NCBI GenBank assembly: GCA_964575605.1
Contig: CAZNRN010000001.1
Coordinates: 124,001 to 188,000 of the forward strand
Direction of reading: 5' to 3'
Source: JAPWJZ01 sp964575605
Lineage (GTDB): Bacteria; Pseudomonadota; Alphaproteobacteria; Micavibrionales; UBA2020
Length of the DNA: 64,000 nt
Below, one piece after another: positions 33,140-41,110 of the stretch (the stretch's first letter is position 1; each line of letters starts with the position of its first letter). The notes below the pieces were generated by a model. It was not told the DNA's origin, made no database searches, and saw only the letters and a program-made list of their open reading frames with translations. The position numbers were made by a program, and so were the translations under genes.

Positions 33140-35437
33140 ATGTTCGGCTATCCTTTCAACGGCGCGGCGCGCCGCGCGGGCTCGGGCGTGAATGCGCCTT
33201 TGGATAAATCGGGCCGCACCGCCCTGCACCTTGCCGTCGAAAAAAACGATATCGCCGAAATTGAAAAACTCGCGCGCGTCGGCGCGAACCCCAACCAGCC
33301 CGACAACAACGGGCAGGGCGCAATTTTCGAAGCCATCGCCCGCAAGCGCCCGCACATCATCGAACTGCTGGTCGAAAAAGGTGCGAAGCTGGACTGCACC
33401 GACGACAAGCGCCGTACGCCGCTCGACTGGGCGCTTGAACAAAAATGCGACCTTGAAACCGTGGCGCTGCTGGTGCGCCTTGGCGCGCCGCTGGAGGACA
33501 ACCAGAAACGCACGCCGCTGCATGCCGCGGCCGACCTGAACCGCGCAGACGTGGTGGAATTCTTCGCGCGCGCAGGCTTCAACATTAACGCCCAGGATAA
33601 TTCAGGCCGCGCGCCGATCCACAATGCCGTCGCGGCGAAATCGCTCGACGTTATCACGAAGCTCATCGAGCTGGGCGCGGATGCGCAGCGCCGCGACAAC
33701 GATATCCGCACGCCCTTGCACCTGGCGGCCGCTGTCGGTTACGACGAGGGCGCGGATGCGCTGCTGGCGCTGCCCGAAGTTGCGCGCAGCGTGAACAACC
33801 ACCGCACATATTCGGTCGGGTTTACGCCATTAATGGAGGCGGTGAACGCCAACAAGCCCTCTGTCGCCGCCAAGATCGCGGCGGTCGGCGGCGACGTGAA
33901 CCAGACCGACAACCAGAACCGCAATAGTTTATATATCGCGGTCGAACAGGGCAGCGTCGATTGCACACGGCTGCTGCTGAACCTTGGCGCGGATGCGTCG
34001 AAGAGCACCGGCGCGGGCTATAACAAGACGCCCATGGTGCAGATGATCAACACCAAAAATTACCGCGAAACCCTGATGCTGCTCTATCAGGCGGGTTTCG
34101 ACCTTGATGCGAAGGACAGCACCGGCGCGACCGCGCTTCACAAGGCCTGCGAGGGGCAGGACGCGCTGAAGATCAAGGCGCTGCTCGACCTTGGCGCGGA
34201 TGCGAATACGGTTAACGGCTATGGCCGCCGCCCGCTGGATGTGGTGCTGGAGCATTACACCTATTCCTACAACGAACAGCTGGAAATCGTGACAACGCTG
34301 CTGGACCGCGGCGCGTCGCCCAACCTGTCGCCCAATCCGGCAATCCAGCAAGCGCCGCTGCATCTGGCCGCGCGCAACGGCAACATGAAATCGCTACAGG
34401 CCTTTGTCGCCCGGGGTGCTACCGTCGACCAGCCGGACCGCTCGCGCGATGCCGTGACGCCCTTTATGGCGGCGGCAGACAACGGCCGCGACGATGCCGC
34501 GCACTTCCTGCTGAAATCCGGCGCGGATGCGCACCGCACCGATTTGCAGGGGCGCAACGGCTTGCACTACGCGGCCGCCGGCGGGGCGAACAAGCTGCTG
34601 GCGACGCTGCTGGCCGACCCCGCCGCGAATGTCGAACTGGCCGATAACGCCGGCATGACGCCGCTGCACCACGCCGCCAAGCGCGACAAGAAGGACGCCG
34701 TCGCCACGCTGCTGAAGGCAGGCGCCGACCCGCTGGCGAAAGACAAGAACGGCTCCACGCCGCTGCACCTTGCCGTGGAGCATACCTACAACACCGACGT
34801 GATCGAGGCTTTAGCCAAGAACGCCACAAAAATGGACTGGAACGCCAGGGACAACAACGGCGATGCGCCCTTGCATGTCGCCGTGCGCAACAACCAGAAT
34901 ATTTCCATCGAAAAACTGGTGCAGGTGGGCGCTGACCCCGTTGCCCAGGGCCAGCACGGCATGATCCCCGCGCAACTTGCGCTCCTTTCCGGCAACGACT
35001 GGGGTGCAGGCATCCTGCTCGACGCCATGAAGAAAAACGGCACCAGCCCCGATGTCCACCGCGACAAGAACGGCTGGGCGCTGATGCATTACGCCGCGAC
35101 GCGCGGCGGGCACGAACACCTGCGCAAGCTGGTGGAAATGGCGGGCGACGTGAATATCGCCTCCCATTCCGGCGATACGCCGCTGCATATCGCCGCGCGC
35201 ACGGGGCAGCTGGACGGCGCATCCTACCTTGTTTCCATGGGCGCGAAGGTCGATGCCGCGAATGCCGCTGGTGAAACGCCTTTCGACATCGCCGTGAAAA
35301 TGCAGCGCCGCGAAATCGCGATGATGCTGGCGGGCGAACTGCAAAAAATCGCCGCAAACCAAAACCAACCGCAGCAAAAAGACGACGGCCCCCCGGAAGA
35401 GCCGAAAGCGCCGCGCATCAAGCCGCCCGCACCATGA
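33140..35437 (+). CDS. Very large ankyrin-repeat protein
   Basis: 765 residues with roughly 18-20 ankyrin repeats from residue 20 to 730, many canonical: RTALHLAVEKNDIAEIEKLA, RTPLHAAADLNRADVVEFFA, RAPIHNAVAAKSLDVITKLI, MTPLHHAAKRDKKDAVATLL, DTPLHIAARTGQLDGASYLV. The last 40 residues are Gln/Pro/Lys-rich (NQPQQKDDGPPEEPKAPRIK). There is no signal peptide. The stop overlaps the ATG of the next gene (ATGA), so a cytoplasmic solenoid is translationally coupled to an exported protein. Confidence 0.9.
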   Translation: MFGYPFNGAARRAGSGVNAPLDKSGRTALHLAVEKNDIAEIEKLARVGANPNQPDNNGQGAIFEAIARKRPHIIELLVEKGAKLDCTDDKRRTPLDWALEQKCDLETVALLVRLGAPLEDNQKRTPLHAAADLNRADVVEFFARAGFNINAQDNSGRAPIHNAVAAKSLDVITKLIELGADAQRRDNDIRTPLHLAAAVGYDEGADALLALPEVARSVNNHRTYSVGFTPLMEAVNANKPSVAAKIAAVGGDVNQTDNQNRNSLYIAVEQGSVDCTRLLLNLGADASKSTGAGYNKTPMVQMINTKNYRETLMLLYQAGFDLDAKDSTGATALHKACEGQDALKIKALLDLGADANTVNGYGRRPLDVVLEHYTYSYNEQLEIVTTLLDRGASPNLSPNPAIQQAPLHLAARNGNMKSLQAFVARGATVDQPDRSRDAVTPFMAAADNGRDDAAHFLLKSGADAHRTDLQGRNGLHYAAAGGANKLLATLLADPAANVELADNAGMTPLHHAAKRDKKDAVATLLKAGADPLAKDKNGSTPLHLAVEHTYNTDVIEALAKNATKMDWNARDNNGDAPLHVAVRNNQNISIEKLVQVGADPVAQGQHGMIPAQLALLSGNDWGAGILLDAMKKNGTSPDVHRDKNGWALMHYAATRGGHEHLRKLVEMAGDVNIASHSGDTPLHIAARTGQLDGASYLVSMGAKVDAANAAGETPFDIAVKMQRREIAMMLAGELQKIAANQNQPQQKDDGPPEEPKAPRIKPPAP

Positions 35438-36249
35438 GAATTACCGCACTTATTTTTGCGCTATTGCTGCCCGCAACCGCCTTCGCCGCCGAGTCGTCGA
35501 AGCCGCCGATGGTGCAGAATGCCGTCACGCCGCAAAACGGCTATGTCTTCCAGCAAAACACCGGGCCGGAAGGCGGCGGACGCTGGACCCGCACCGCGCC
35601 GCATCCGGCAGCCCTGCAGAATTACGCCGGAAGCGCTGGCCAGGGCTATGCAGACCCCGCGCAGGTCACACAGGCGCCGCCCGCCGATATCAACGCCGAC
35701 GCGCCCGAGGTTTCCGAACCTGTCGCGGCCGCGCCTGCCACGCCAGCACCAGCCCCTGCTCCCGCACCTGTTTATCGCGACCCGAACCCTCCGGTTCAAT
35801 CGACCGGCGGCGGCAGCTGGAGCCTGCCGCAGGCGGAACTTGACGCCATGGCTGGCCGTCCCGTTCAAAATGCCCCCGCGCAGGCGCAGCAGCAACTGCC
35901 GCCGCAAAACGGCATGCAGATGCAAAGCTTCACCGTCACCTCGGTCGAAAAATGCCTGTCGCAGCTGCCGCCCGCCGAAGCCGCCGAAATCCGCGCGCGC
36001 TACGTGAAGCCCTACGAAGAATGCAACAACCGCGTGATGTCGAATACCCGCGCGCAGAAAACCATCGAGGCCGGAAAACAGCAAGAAGCGCTGACCCCCG
36101 AAACGCCCCGCAACTATATCCGCGTCGCCGTGCCGCAGGGCGGTGCGACCACCGCGCCTTCGGACACTAATACCTCAGACAAAAGGGAATCTTCGGGGAA
36201 AAGCTATATCGATATCAGCGGCAGCGCCAAACCTGCCCTCAATCCCTGA
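35434..36249 (+). CDS. Exported Pro/Ala-rich protein
   Basis: 271 residues. The signal peptide MRITALIFALLLPATAFA is followed by a mature Pro/Ala/Gln-rich, probably extended region (PAPAPAPAPVYRDPNPPV near 105-122). A conserved-looking segment with two Cys spaced for a disulfide (VEKCLSQLPPAEAAEIRA, then YVKPYEECNNRV) lies at about 169-197. Its start overlaps the stop of the large ankyrin gene. The next protein also pairs a Pro/Ala-rich linker with a two-Cys segment, so the two may be distant relatives. A periplasmic or surface location is inferred. Confidence 0.72.
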   Translation: MRITALIFALLLPATAFAAESSKPPMVQNAVTPQNGYVFQQNTGPEGGGRWTRTAPHPAALQNYAGSAGQGYADPAQVTQAPPADINADAPEVSEPVAAAPATPAPAPAPAPVYRDPNPPVQSTGGGSWSLPQAELDAMAGRPVQNAPAQAQQQLPPQNGMQMQSFTVTSVEKCLSQLPPAEAAEIRARYVKPYEECNNRVMSNTRAQKTIEAGKQQEALTPETPRNYIRVAVPQGGATTAPSDTNTSDKRESSGKSYIDISGSAKPALNP

Positions 36250-36348
36250 TTTTTTCTTAACGCCGGCCTTTAATAATTCGCCATCGTTTCCATGTTAAAA
36301 TACAGTAGTATGGCTTTTATGGGGCCATGCTTTTAAGGGGTTATCATC

Positions 36349-37068
36349 ATGTCCAGGTCTGCACTTTCCGCCGTATCCGTTTTCGCGCTCTGCCTTTTTC
36401 TGGCGCTGCCCGCCTTCGCGCAGTCCAGCAGTTTCCCGCAGGATCCCGCGGGGCCGGTCAACGCGGTGGCGCCGGGCGAAGTGATCCGCACCAATATTCC
36501 GGCACCGGCGCCCGCACCTGTTGTACCCGTTGATGCAGGCGCGACGCCTGTGCCGCCGGCCGTGCAACCAACCTCCGCACCCGCCGCGCCCTATGCCGGT
36601 TATAGCGGCGGCGCGCCCGCGCCCGTCGCAACGCCCGCTGTACAACCCATTGCGCCCGCCGGTGCGCCCGCGAACCCCGCGGTCGCTCAACAGCCGCCCG
36701 CCCTTCCCGCCGGTGCGCCGCCTGTGGCGGCAGCCGCGCCCGTGGACCCTGCTGCAACGGCGGTGCCCTCGGCGCCGCCCGTGGCCGACCCCTGTGCCGC
36801 CTTCATGGCCAGCAACGCGTCTTACGTGATGTGCCAGGACCGCATCAAGAAATACCAGCGCATCCGCGACCAGAAAGCCGCGCGCAACAAATCCTTCGAA
36901 CCGCCGCCGCCCCCGGCGCCCGCAAAAGCGGCTGAAACGAAACCTGCCGATACCGGCAAGACGCCCGTCGGCGCGCCGCCCGCAGGCGCTGGCCTGAACG
37001 CCGGCACGCCCGCAACACCCCCTGCCGAAGGCACGAAGGTCGAGGCGACGACGTCTGAAAAGAAGTGA
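36349..37068 (+). CDS. Exported Pro/Ala-rich protein with a two-Cys segment
   Basis: 239 residues from ATG 36349, with AAGGGG upstream. The signal peptide ends near LPAFAQ (about residue 25). The mature protein is dominated by Pro/Ala/Val (residues 30-145). A short folded-looking part follows, DPCAAFMASNASYVMCQDR, with Cys spaced 14 apart, and then a basic helix (IKKYQRIRDQKAARNK). The C-terminus is again low complexity. No family was recognised. It ends six bases from the convergent ankyrin gene. Confidence 0.7.
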   Translation: MSRSALSAVSVFALCLFLALPAFAQSSSFPQDPAGPVNAVAPGEVIRTNIPAPAPAPVVPVDAGATPVPPAVQPTSAPAAPYAGYSGGAPAPVATPAVQPIAPAGAPANPAVAQQPPALPAGAPPVAAAAPVDPAATAVPSAPPVADPCAAFMASNASYVMCQDRIKKYQRIRDQKAARNKSFEPPPPPAPAKAAETKPADTGKTPVGAPPAGAGLNAGTPATPPAEGTKVEATTSEKK

Positions 37069-37074
37069 GCGGAA

Positions 37075-37839
37075 TTAACGCTTCAGTTTTATCGCATGCA
37101 TGATGCGCATGTCGTGGTGCGCGCCTTCGGTGAACTGCTTGATATCGTGTTCTTCGAAGGCATGGCGGATAAGGTCGGCCATTTTGGGGTCTTTGCGCAT
37201 CTGCGCGATATCGAAGGCCGTCAGCGACATATGCGTTTGTTTAGCGGCGTCGGCGCCTTCCTTCAGTAAAAATTCGGCCATGTCGTAACTGCCGGTGCGC
37301 ACCGCCAGGACGAGCGGCGTCATGCCGGAGCCGTCCTGCGCGTTGATATCCGCGCCTTTTTCAAGCAGCAGGCGGGCGGCGCCGACCGCGTTTTTCTCGG
37401 CCGCGTCCATCAGGGGCGTTACGTCTTTCTCGCTGCGTGCGGAAATATCGGCGCCTTTGTCGAGCAGCGCGGCGGTGACGGATTCAAAGGCGACGGCGAG
37501 GTGCAAGACCGTCGCGCCGCGTTTATCCTTCGCCGCAAGGTTGAAATCGCGCGATAAAAAGACGAGCGCCGCTTTCTCGTGCCCGTTTTTCAGCGCGAGC
37601 ATCAGGGGCGTGTCGCCGTTTTCGTCATAACCGTTTGCCTCCGCCCCGCGGGACAGCAAAAATTCGACCATTTCCGCCTGCCCCTGCTGGGCGGCCAGCG
37701 CGAGCGCGGTTTTTTCATCCTTGTCCGACACATGGATGCGCGCGCCCTTGCCCAAAAATTCCTGCACGCCCGCAAGGTCGCCCTTTTTCGCGGCGATGAG
37801 GAAATTGGAGTTCAGGAGCTGGTCGTAGAGGTCAGACAT
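37075..37839 (-). CDS. Ankyrin-repeat protein
   Basis: 254 residues with about six repeats between residues 10 and 210: FLIAAKKGDLAGVQEFL, KTALALAAQQGQAEMVEFLL, DTPLMLALKNGHEKAALVFL, VTPLMDAAEKNAVGAARLLL, MTPLVLAVRTGSYDMAEFLL. The tail is basic, MRIMHAIKLKR, similar to the tails of several other ankyrin proteins here. A sigma70-type promoter is upstream (37977-37950). It stands alone on the minus strand between two plus-strand blocks. Confidence 0.87.
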   Translation of the reverse strand: MSDLYDQLLNSNFLIAAKKGDLAGVQEFLGKGARIHVSDKDEKTALALAAQQGQAEMVEFLLSRGAEANGYDENGDTPLMLALKNGHEKAALVFLSRDFNLAAKDKRGATVLHLAVAFESVTAALLDKGADISARSEKDVTPLMDAAEKNAVGAARLLLEKGADINAQDGSGMTPLVLAVRTGSYDMAEFLLKEGADAAKQTHMSLTAFDIAQMRKDPKMADLIRHAFEEHDIKQFTEGAHHDMRIMHAIKLKR

Positions 37840-37949
37840 GATTCCAAATCATTGAATTTTTTCCGGCGATTCTTTTACAAGCACGCGCAATTACCAAAAA
37901 GCGAAACGCTTCAAAGAGATCACAAACTTTCTTTTTCCGGTAGAGACCT

Positions 37950-37977
37950 ATACTAAAGATACTTATGTAAATGTCAA
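37950..37977 (-). promoter_or_regulatory. Sigma70-type promoter for the ankyrin gene at 37839
   Basis: Minus strand TTGACA (37977-37972), 16-base spacer, TAGTAT (37955-37950). Confidence 0.55.
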
Positions 37978-38044
37978 ATTTCTTGTAAGCCACTGTAATT
38001 ACGCCTTTTTTTGACCCTTATCCTCCGAGTCGCCAAAAGTGATG

Positions 38045-38190
38045 GCGTTTCAGAGCGTTTCACCTATGGGGTATACCCCACTGAAAAGCGCCAAAAACGC
38101 GCATGTTTCGGATGCGTCATCCCCCTGAATTTTTTCGCCGATTTGGCTTATGCGTTTCAGGGCGTTTCAGAGCGTTTCAAATTGTTTCAT
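38045..38190. repeat. Iteron-like GCGTTTCA repeats and palindrome ahead of the terminase genes
   Basis: GCGTTTCA occurs at 38045 and 38055, then at 38152, 38162 and 38172. All are spaced 10 bases apart within each group, with a weaker TGTTTCA at 38183. Between the groups is a perfect 14-base palindrome (TGGGGTATACCCCA, 38067-38080) next to an inverted CTGAAAAGCG. Helical phasing suggests cooperative protein binding: a phage-type operator, or a packaging start site near the small terminase gene. No gene is called in 37978-38282. Confidence 0.6.
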
Positions 38191-38282
38191 TTTTTCGGGG
38201 ATCAAAACATGCCAAGCTAAAAACATGCTCCCGAAATTGTGAGCGGCGCCAAGCAGGCAAAACCCCGAACAGAGAAACAAAA

Positions 38283-38507
38283 ATGAAGATGGAAACGAAG
38301 GCGAAAAGCCCTCGCTACAATATCGACGCGCTTGCGGTGATCCGCGCGCTGGAAAACCATATCAGCGGCAAGAAGCCGCTGGAGACGTCGCAGGTGCAGG
38401 CGGCGCTGGCGCTGCTCAAGAAACGCCTGCCCGACCCCGCGCCCGCTTCGCGCCCGAAAACCAAGAAGAAGCGCGACGACGATGTGTCGCTGGACGATTT
38501 GAAATAA
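38283..38507 (+). CDS. Possible small terminase subunit
   Basis: 74 residues from ATG 38283. The N-terminal 50 residues are helical (IDALAVIRALENHISGK, then TSQVQAALALLKKRL), and the C-terminus is basic then acidic (KTKKKRDDDVSLDDLK). Its stop is directly followed by the ATG of the large terminase. Position and DNA-binding-like composition suggest a small terminase or packaging protein as in GTA/HK97 clusters. Sequence alone does not prove it. Confidence 0.5.
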   Translation: MKMETKAKSPRYNIDALAVIRALENHISGKKPLETSQVQAALALLKKRLPDPAPASRPKTKKKRDDDVSLDDLK

Positions 38508-39809
38508 ATGGCAAAAGAAACCGCAGAGGAAACCGCCATCCGCGCCCGGCTGGCGGCGGATTTTGCGCATTACGCCGAAAAATGCCTGAAGATACGCACG
38601 AAGAAAGGCGCGATTGCGCCGCTGACGCTCAATACGGCGCAGCTGTACCTGCACGAACGCCTTGAAAAACAATTACAGGAGAAGGGCCGTGTACGCGCGA
38701 TTATCCTGAAAAGGCGGCAGCAGGGCTGTTCGACCTATGTCGCGGCGCGGTTTTACTGGAAGGTGACCAAAGGAAAGGGTTTACGCGCCTTTATCCTGAC
38801 GCATCTGGAGGAAGCATCGCGGAATATCTACCAGATTGCCAAACGTTTCCACGCGCATTGCCCGAAGATCGTGAAACCGCGCAGCACATTGGCGAATGCG
38901 CGGGAGCTGTTTTTCGGCGCGCTCGACAGCGGGTGCCAGATCGGCACGGCCAAGTCGAGCGATATCGGCCGCAGCTGGACGATACAGCTGTTCCACGGGT
39001 CGGAGGTCGCCTTCTGGGCGAATGCCGAGGAACATGTGACGGGCATTTTACAGGCCGTGCCGGACGAGGAAGGCACGGAAGTTATTCTAGAAAGCACCTC
39101 GGCCGGTGCGACGGGCATGTTCTACAAACTGGCGCAGGCGGCGGCTTCGGGGCAGTCGGAGTATGAATTGATATTCATCCCGTGGTTCTGGCAGCAGGAA
39201 TACCGCAAGAAACTGCCGCATAATTTTGCGCTGACGGATGACGAAGCGGATTACAAGGCGCGTTTCGCGCTTGATGACGAACAGGTTTACTGGCGGCGCA
39301 TGAAGGCGCAGGAGCTGGGCGGGTATTTCAGTTTCCGCCGCGAATATCCGTCGGACGTTGCGGAGGCCTTCCATGCCGACCGCCCCGGCGCGCTGTGGAC
39401 ACGTACCCAGATTGAACGCGACAGGATTGATTTCGATGCCCGGCCGGAGATGCGCAAGATTGTGATCGCCGTCGACCCCGCCGTGTCGAATAAACGCGGC
39501 AGCGACGAAACGGGGATTATCGTGGCGGGGCTGGGCGCCGATATGCACGGCTATGTGCTGGCCGATTTATCGGGCAGGTACACGCCGCTCGGCTGGGCGG
39601 AGGCGGTGAAAAGCGCGTATGACAAATTCGAGGCCGATTGCGTGGTGGCCGAGGTGAACCAGGGCGGGGAGATGGTGGAATTCACGCTGCGCAGCGTGGC
39701 ACCGGAAATATCCTACAAACCGGTGCGCGCCAGCCGCGGCAAGGTAACGCGCGCCGAACCTGTCGCGGCGCTGGGGCTGTCGGCGGTCGAGGGGGGAGAC
39801 AGTTTTTAA
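38508..39809 (+). CDS. Phage large terminase subunit, C-terminally shortened
   Basis: 433 residues. ATPase part: LKRRQQGCSTYVAARF (Walker A-like, about residues 64-79) and the VILESTSAGATG segment near 190. Nuclease part: AVDPAVSNKRGSDETGI and VVAEVNQGGEMVEF, two of the usual acidic sites. After KVTRAEPVAAL, where related proteins normally continue with a Tyr-x-Gln-Gly segment and a further acidic motif, this one ends in an unrelated GLSAVEGGDSF. The C-terminus therefore looks lost or replaced, and activity in DNA packaging is doubtful. Confidence 0.85.
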   Translation: MAKETAEETAIRARLAADFAHYAEKCLKIRTKKGAIAPLTLNTAQLYLHERLEKQLQEKGRVRAIILKRRQQGCSTYVAARFYWKVTKGKGLRAFILTHLEEASRNIYQIAKRFHAHCPKIVKPRSTLANARELFFGALDSGCQIGTAKSSDIGRSWTIQLFHGSEVAFWANAEEHVTGILQAVPDEEGTEVILESTSAGATGMFYKLAQAAASGQSEYELIFIPWFWQQEYRKKLPHNFALTDDEADYKARFALDDEQVYWRRMKAQELGGYFSFRREYPSDVAEAFHADRPGALWTRTQIERDRIDFDARPEMRKIVIAVDPAVSNKRGSDETGIIVAGLGADMHGYVLADLSGRYTPLGWAEAVKSAYDKFEADCVVAEVNQGGEMVEFTLRSVAPEISYKPVRASRGKVTRAEPVAALGLSAVEGGDSF

Positions 39810-40015
39810 CGACCGCAGCGTTGCGTTGCGGAAGGCACAGTAGCATACGGCTTGACGGCGTTTTCGCAGGCAAGACGTTCATGTCGCTGCATTGCTGCAA
39901 TCGTGGTCAGGCCAAGGCTGGCGGCGCTGAAAGCGAAACTGGCACAGAGCGCGGCCTTGGCAGGCGTGCTCCAGTTAAACGGGTTAAAGCTTACTTTTGC
40001 CGATTTCTGTTGCAT
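39806..40015 (-). CDS. Small membrane protein of unknown function
   Basis: 69 residues. Basic start MQQKSAKVSFNPFNW, one membrane helix (AALCASFAFSAASLGLTTIAA, in two halves around residues 21-41), and two later Cys. It starts four bases after the stop of the next gene upstream on the same strand, so the two probably form an operon. It sits where the portal gene would be expected in a phage head cluster. The stop end overlaps the terminase stop by four bases. Confidence 0.55.
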   Translation of the reverse strand: MQQKSAKVSFNPFNWSTPAKAALCASFAFSAASLGLTTIAAMQRHERLACENAVKPYATVPSATQRCGR

Positions 40016-40019
40016 ATGA

Positions 40020-40418
40020 TTACTTCCCGACCCTTATTTGCGCGACGCGCTGTTCGATGCGGCCGCCGGTCGGCGAGGTGTAGACGTGTTCGTATTCGAG
40101 CCAGCGGACGTCGACTTCGGTGACGTTTTCGGTGTCGCGGATCCAGCTGCCGAAACGCTCGACGCGGTCTTCGCTATAGGGTTTTTTCGCGGTGACGCGG
40201 TTGAACGAGGGTTCGGCGTCTTTCAGGAGCTTTTCGATGCCGTTGGCGACTTCGGCAGGGATGCGCGCGCGTTTGTTGAACTCGCCCATGATTTTGCCGA
40301 TCTGGCGGTCGAGCGCGACGAGGCGCGCGACGTCATCCTTCGGGCCTTCGAGGATGGCCTGGTTTTTTTCGTGGACCAGCTGGTTGCCGCCGCCGGTGAG
40401 GAATGAGAAGAGGCCCAT
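40020..40418 (-). CDS. Protein of unknown function in the portal position
   Basis: 132 residues from ATG 40418 (MGLFSFLTGGG); a longer frame to 40577 has no support. It is helical with charged segments (VARLVALDRQIGKIMGEFNK), then a beta-like end (VTEVDVRWLEYEHVYTS, RIEQRVAQIRVGK). No phage family was recognised. A sigma70-type promoter lies upstream. Its minus orientation inside a plus-strand head module suggests insertion or replacement. Confidence 0.6.
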   Translation of the reverse strand: MGLFSFLTGGGNQLVHEKNQAILEGPKDDVARLVALDRQIGKIMGEFNKRARIPAEVANGIEKLLKDAEPSFNRVTAKKPYSEDRVERFGSWIRDTENVTEVDVRWLEYEHVYTSPTGGRIEQRVAQIRVGK

Positions 40419-40455
40419 GGGGTTCGCTCCGGTATCTTGAACTAAAACTGGATAT

Positions 40456-40483
40456 ACCATAATCGCTGCGCTGCTTATGTCAA
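40456..40483 (-). promoter_or_regulatory. Sigma70-type promoter for the 40418-39806 pair
   Basis: Minus strand TTGACA (40483-40478), 16-base spacer, TATGGT (40461-40456). Confidence 0.55.
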
Positions 40484-40563
40484 TGGCCTTCGCAGTTTTT
40501 TGGCAAGGGGCTGATTTTGCGCGGTTTATGTATTTTACATACTGTATCAAGGGGGATTTGAGC

Positions 40564-41097
40564 ATGTTCGAAACCAAAATCCGCGACTCGTGCGCGGAAC
40601 TGAAGTTCGTGGCGGAGACGGGGACGTTTGAAGGTTATGCGGCGCGCTTCGCCGAACCCGACAGCGTCAACGACATGATTCTGCCGGGCGCTTTCGCCGC
40701 CTCGCTGCAGGCGCTGGAAAAAAACGGGCGCAGCGTGCCGATGCTGTGGCAGCACGACGCGAAGGAGCCTATCGGCGCGTGGCGCGTGATGCGCGAGGAC
40801 CGCCACGGCCTTTACGTGCAGGGCGAATTGTTCCTGGAGGACATCGCCCGCGCGCGGGAGGCCTACCGCCTGCTGAAGGAAAAAGTGGTGACGGGGCTTT
40901 CCATCGGCTACCGCGCGATTTCGTCGAAGCGGGATGAAAAGACCGGGCTGCGCCAGTTGGCCTCCATAGAACTTATCGAGATTTCGCTGGTGACTTTTCC
41001 GGCGATGGCACACGCGCGCGTCAGCCGCGTGAAGGCCAGTGGCGGTGACATTGCCGCGCTGAAAGAGCTGACGGCACTTATCAAAAACCTGACATGA
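40564..41097 (+). CDS. HK97-type prohead protease
   Basis: 177 residues from ATG 40564, with AAGGGGGAT upstream. Family features of U35/HK97 proteases are present: FEGYAARFAEPDSVNDMILPGAF, the catalytic His in MLWQHDAKEPIG (about residue 63), the Ser in VTGLSIGYRA (about residue 112), and IELIEISLVTFPA. It cleaves the capsid scaffold during head maturation. It is followed directly by the major capsid gene, as in HK97 phages and GTAs. Confidence 0.92.
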   Translation: MFETKIRDSCAELKFVAETGTFEGYAARFAEPDSVNDMILPGAFAASLQALEKNGRSVPMLWQHDAKEPIGAWRVMREDRHGLYVQGELFLEDIARAREAYRLLKEKVVTGLSIGYRAISSKRDEKTGLRQLASIELIEISLVTFPAMAHARVSRVKASGGDIAALKELTALIKNLT

Positions 41098-41110
41098 AAG
41101 GAATAAACGC

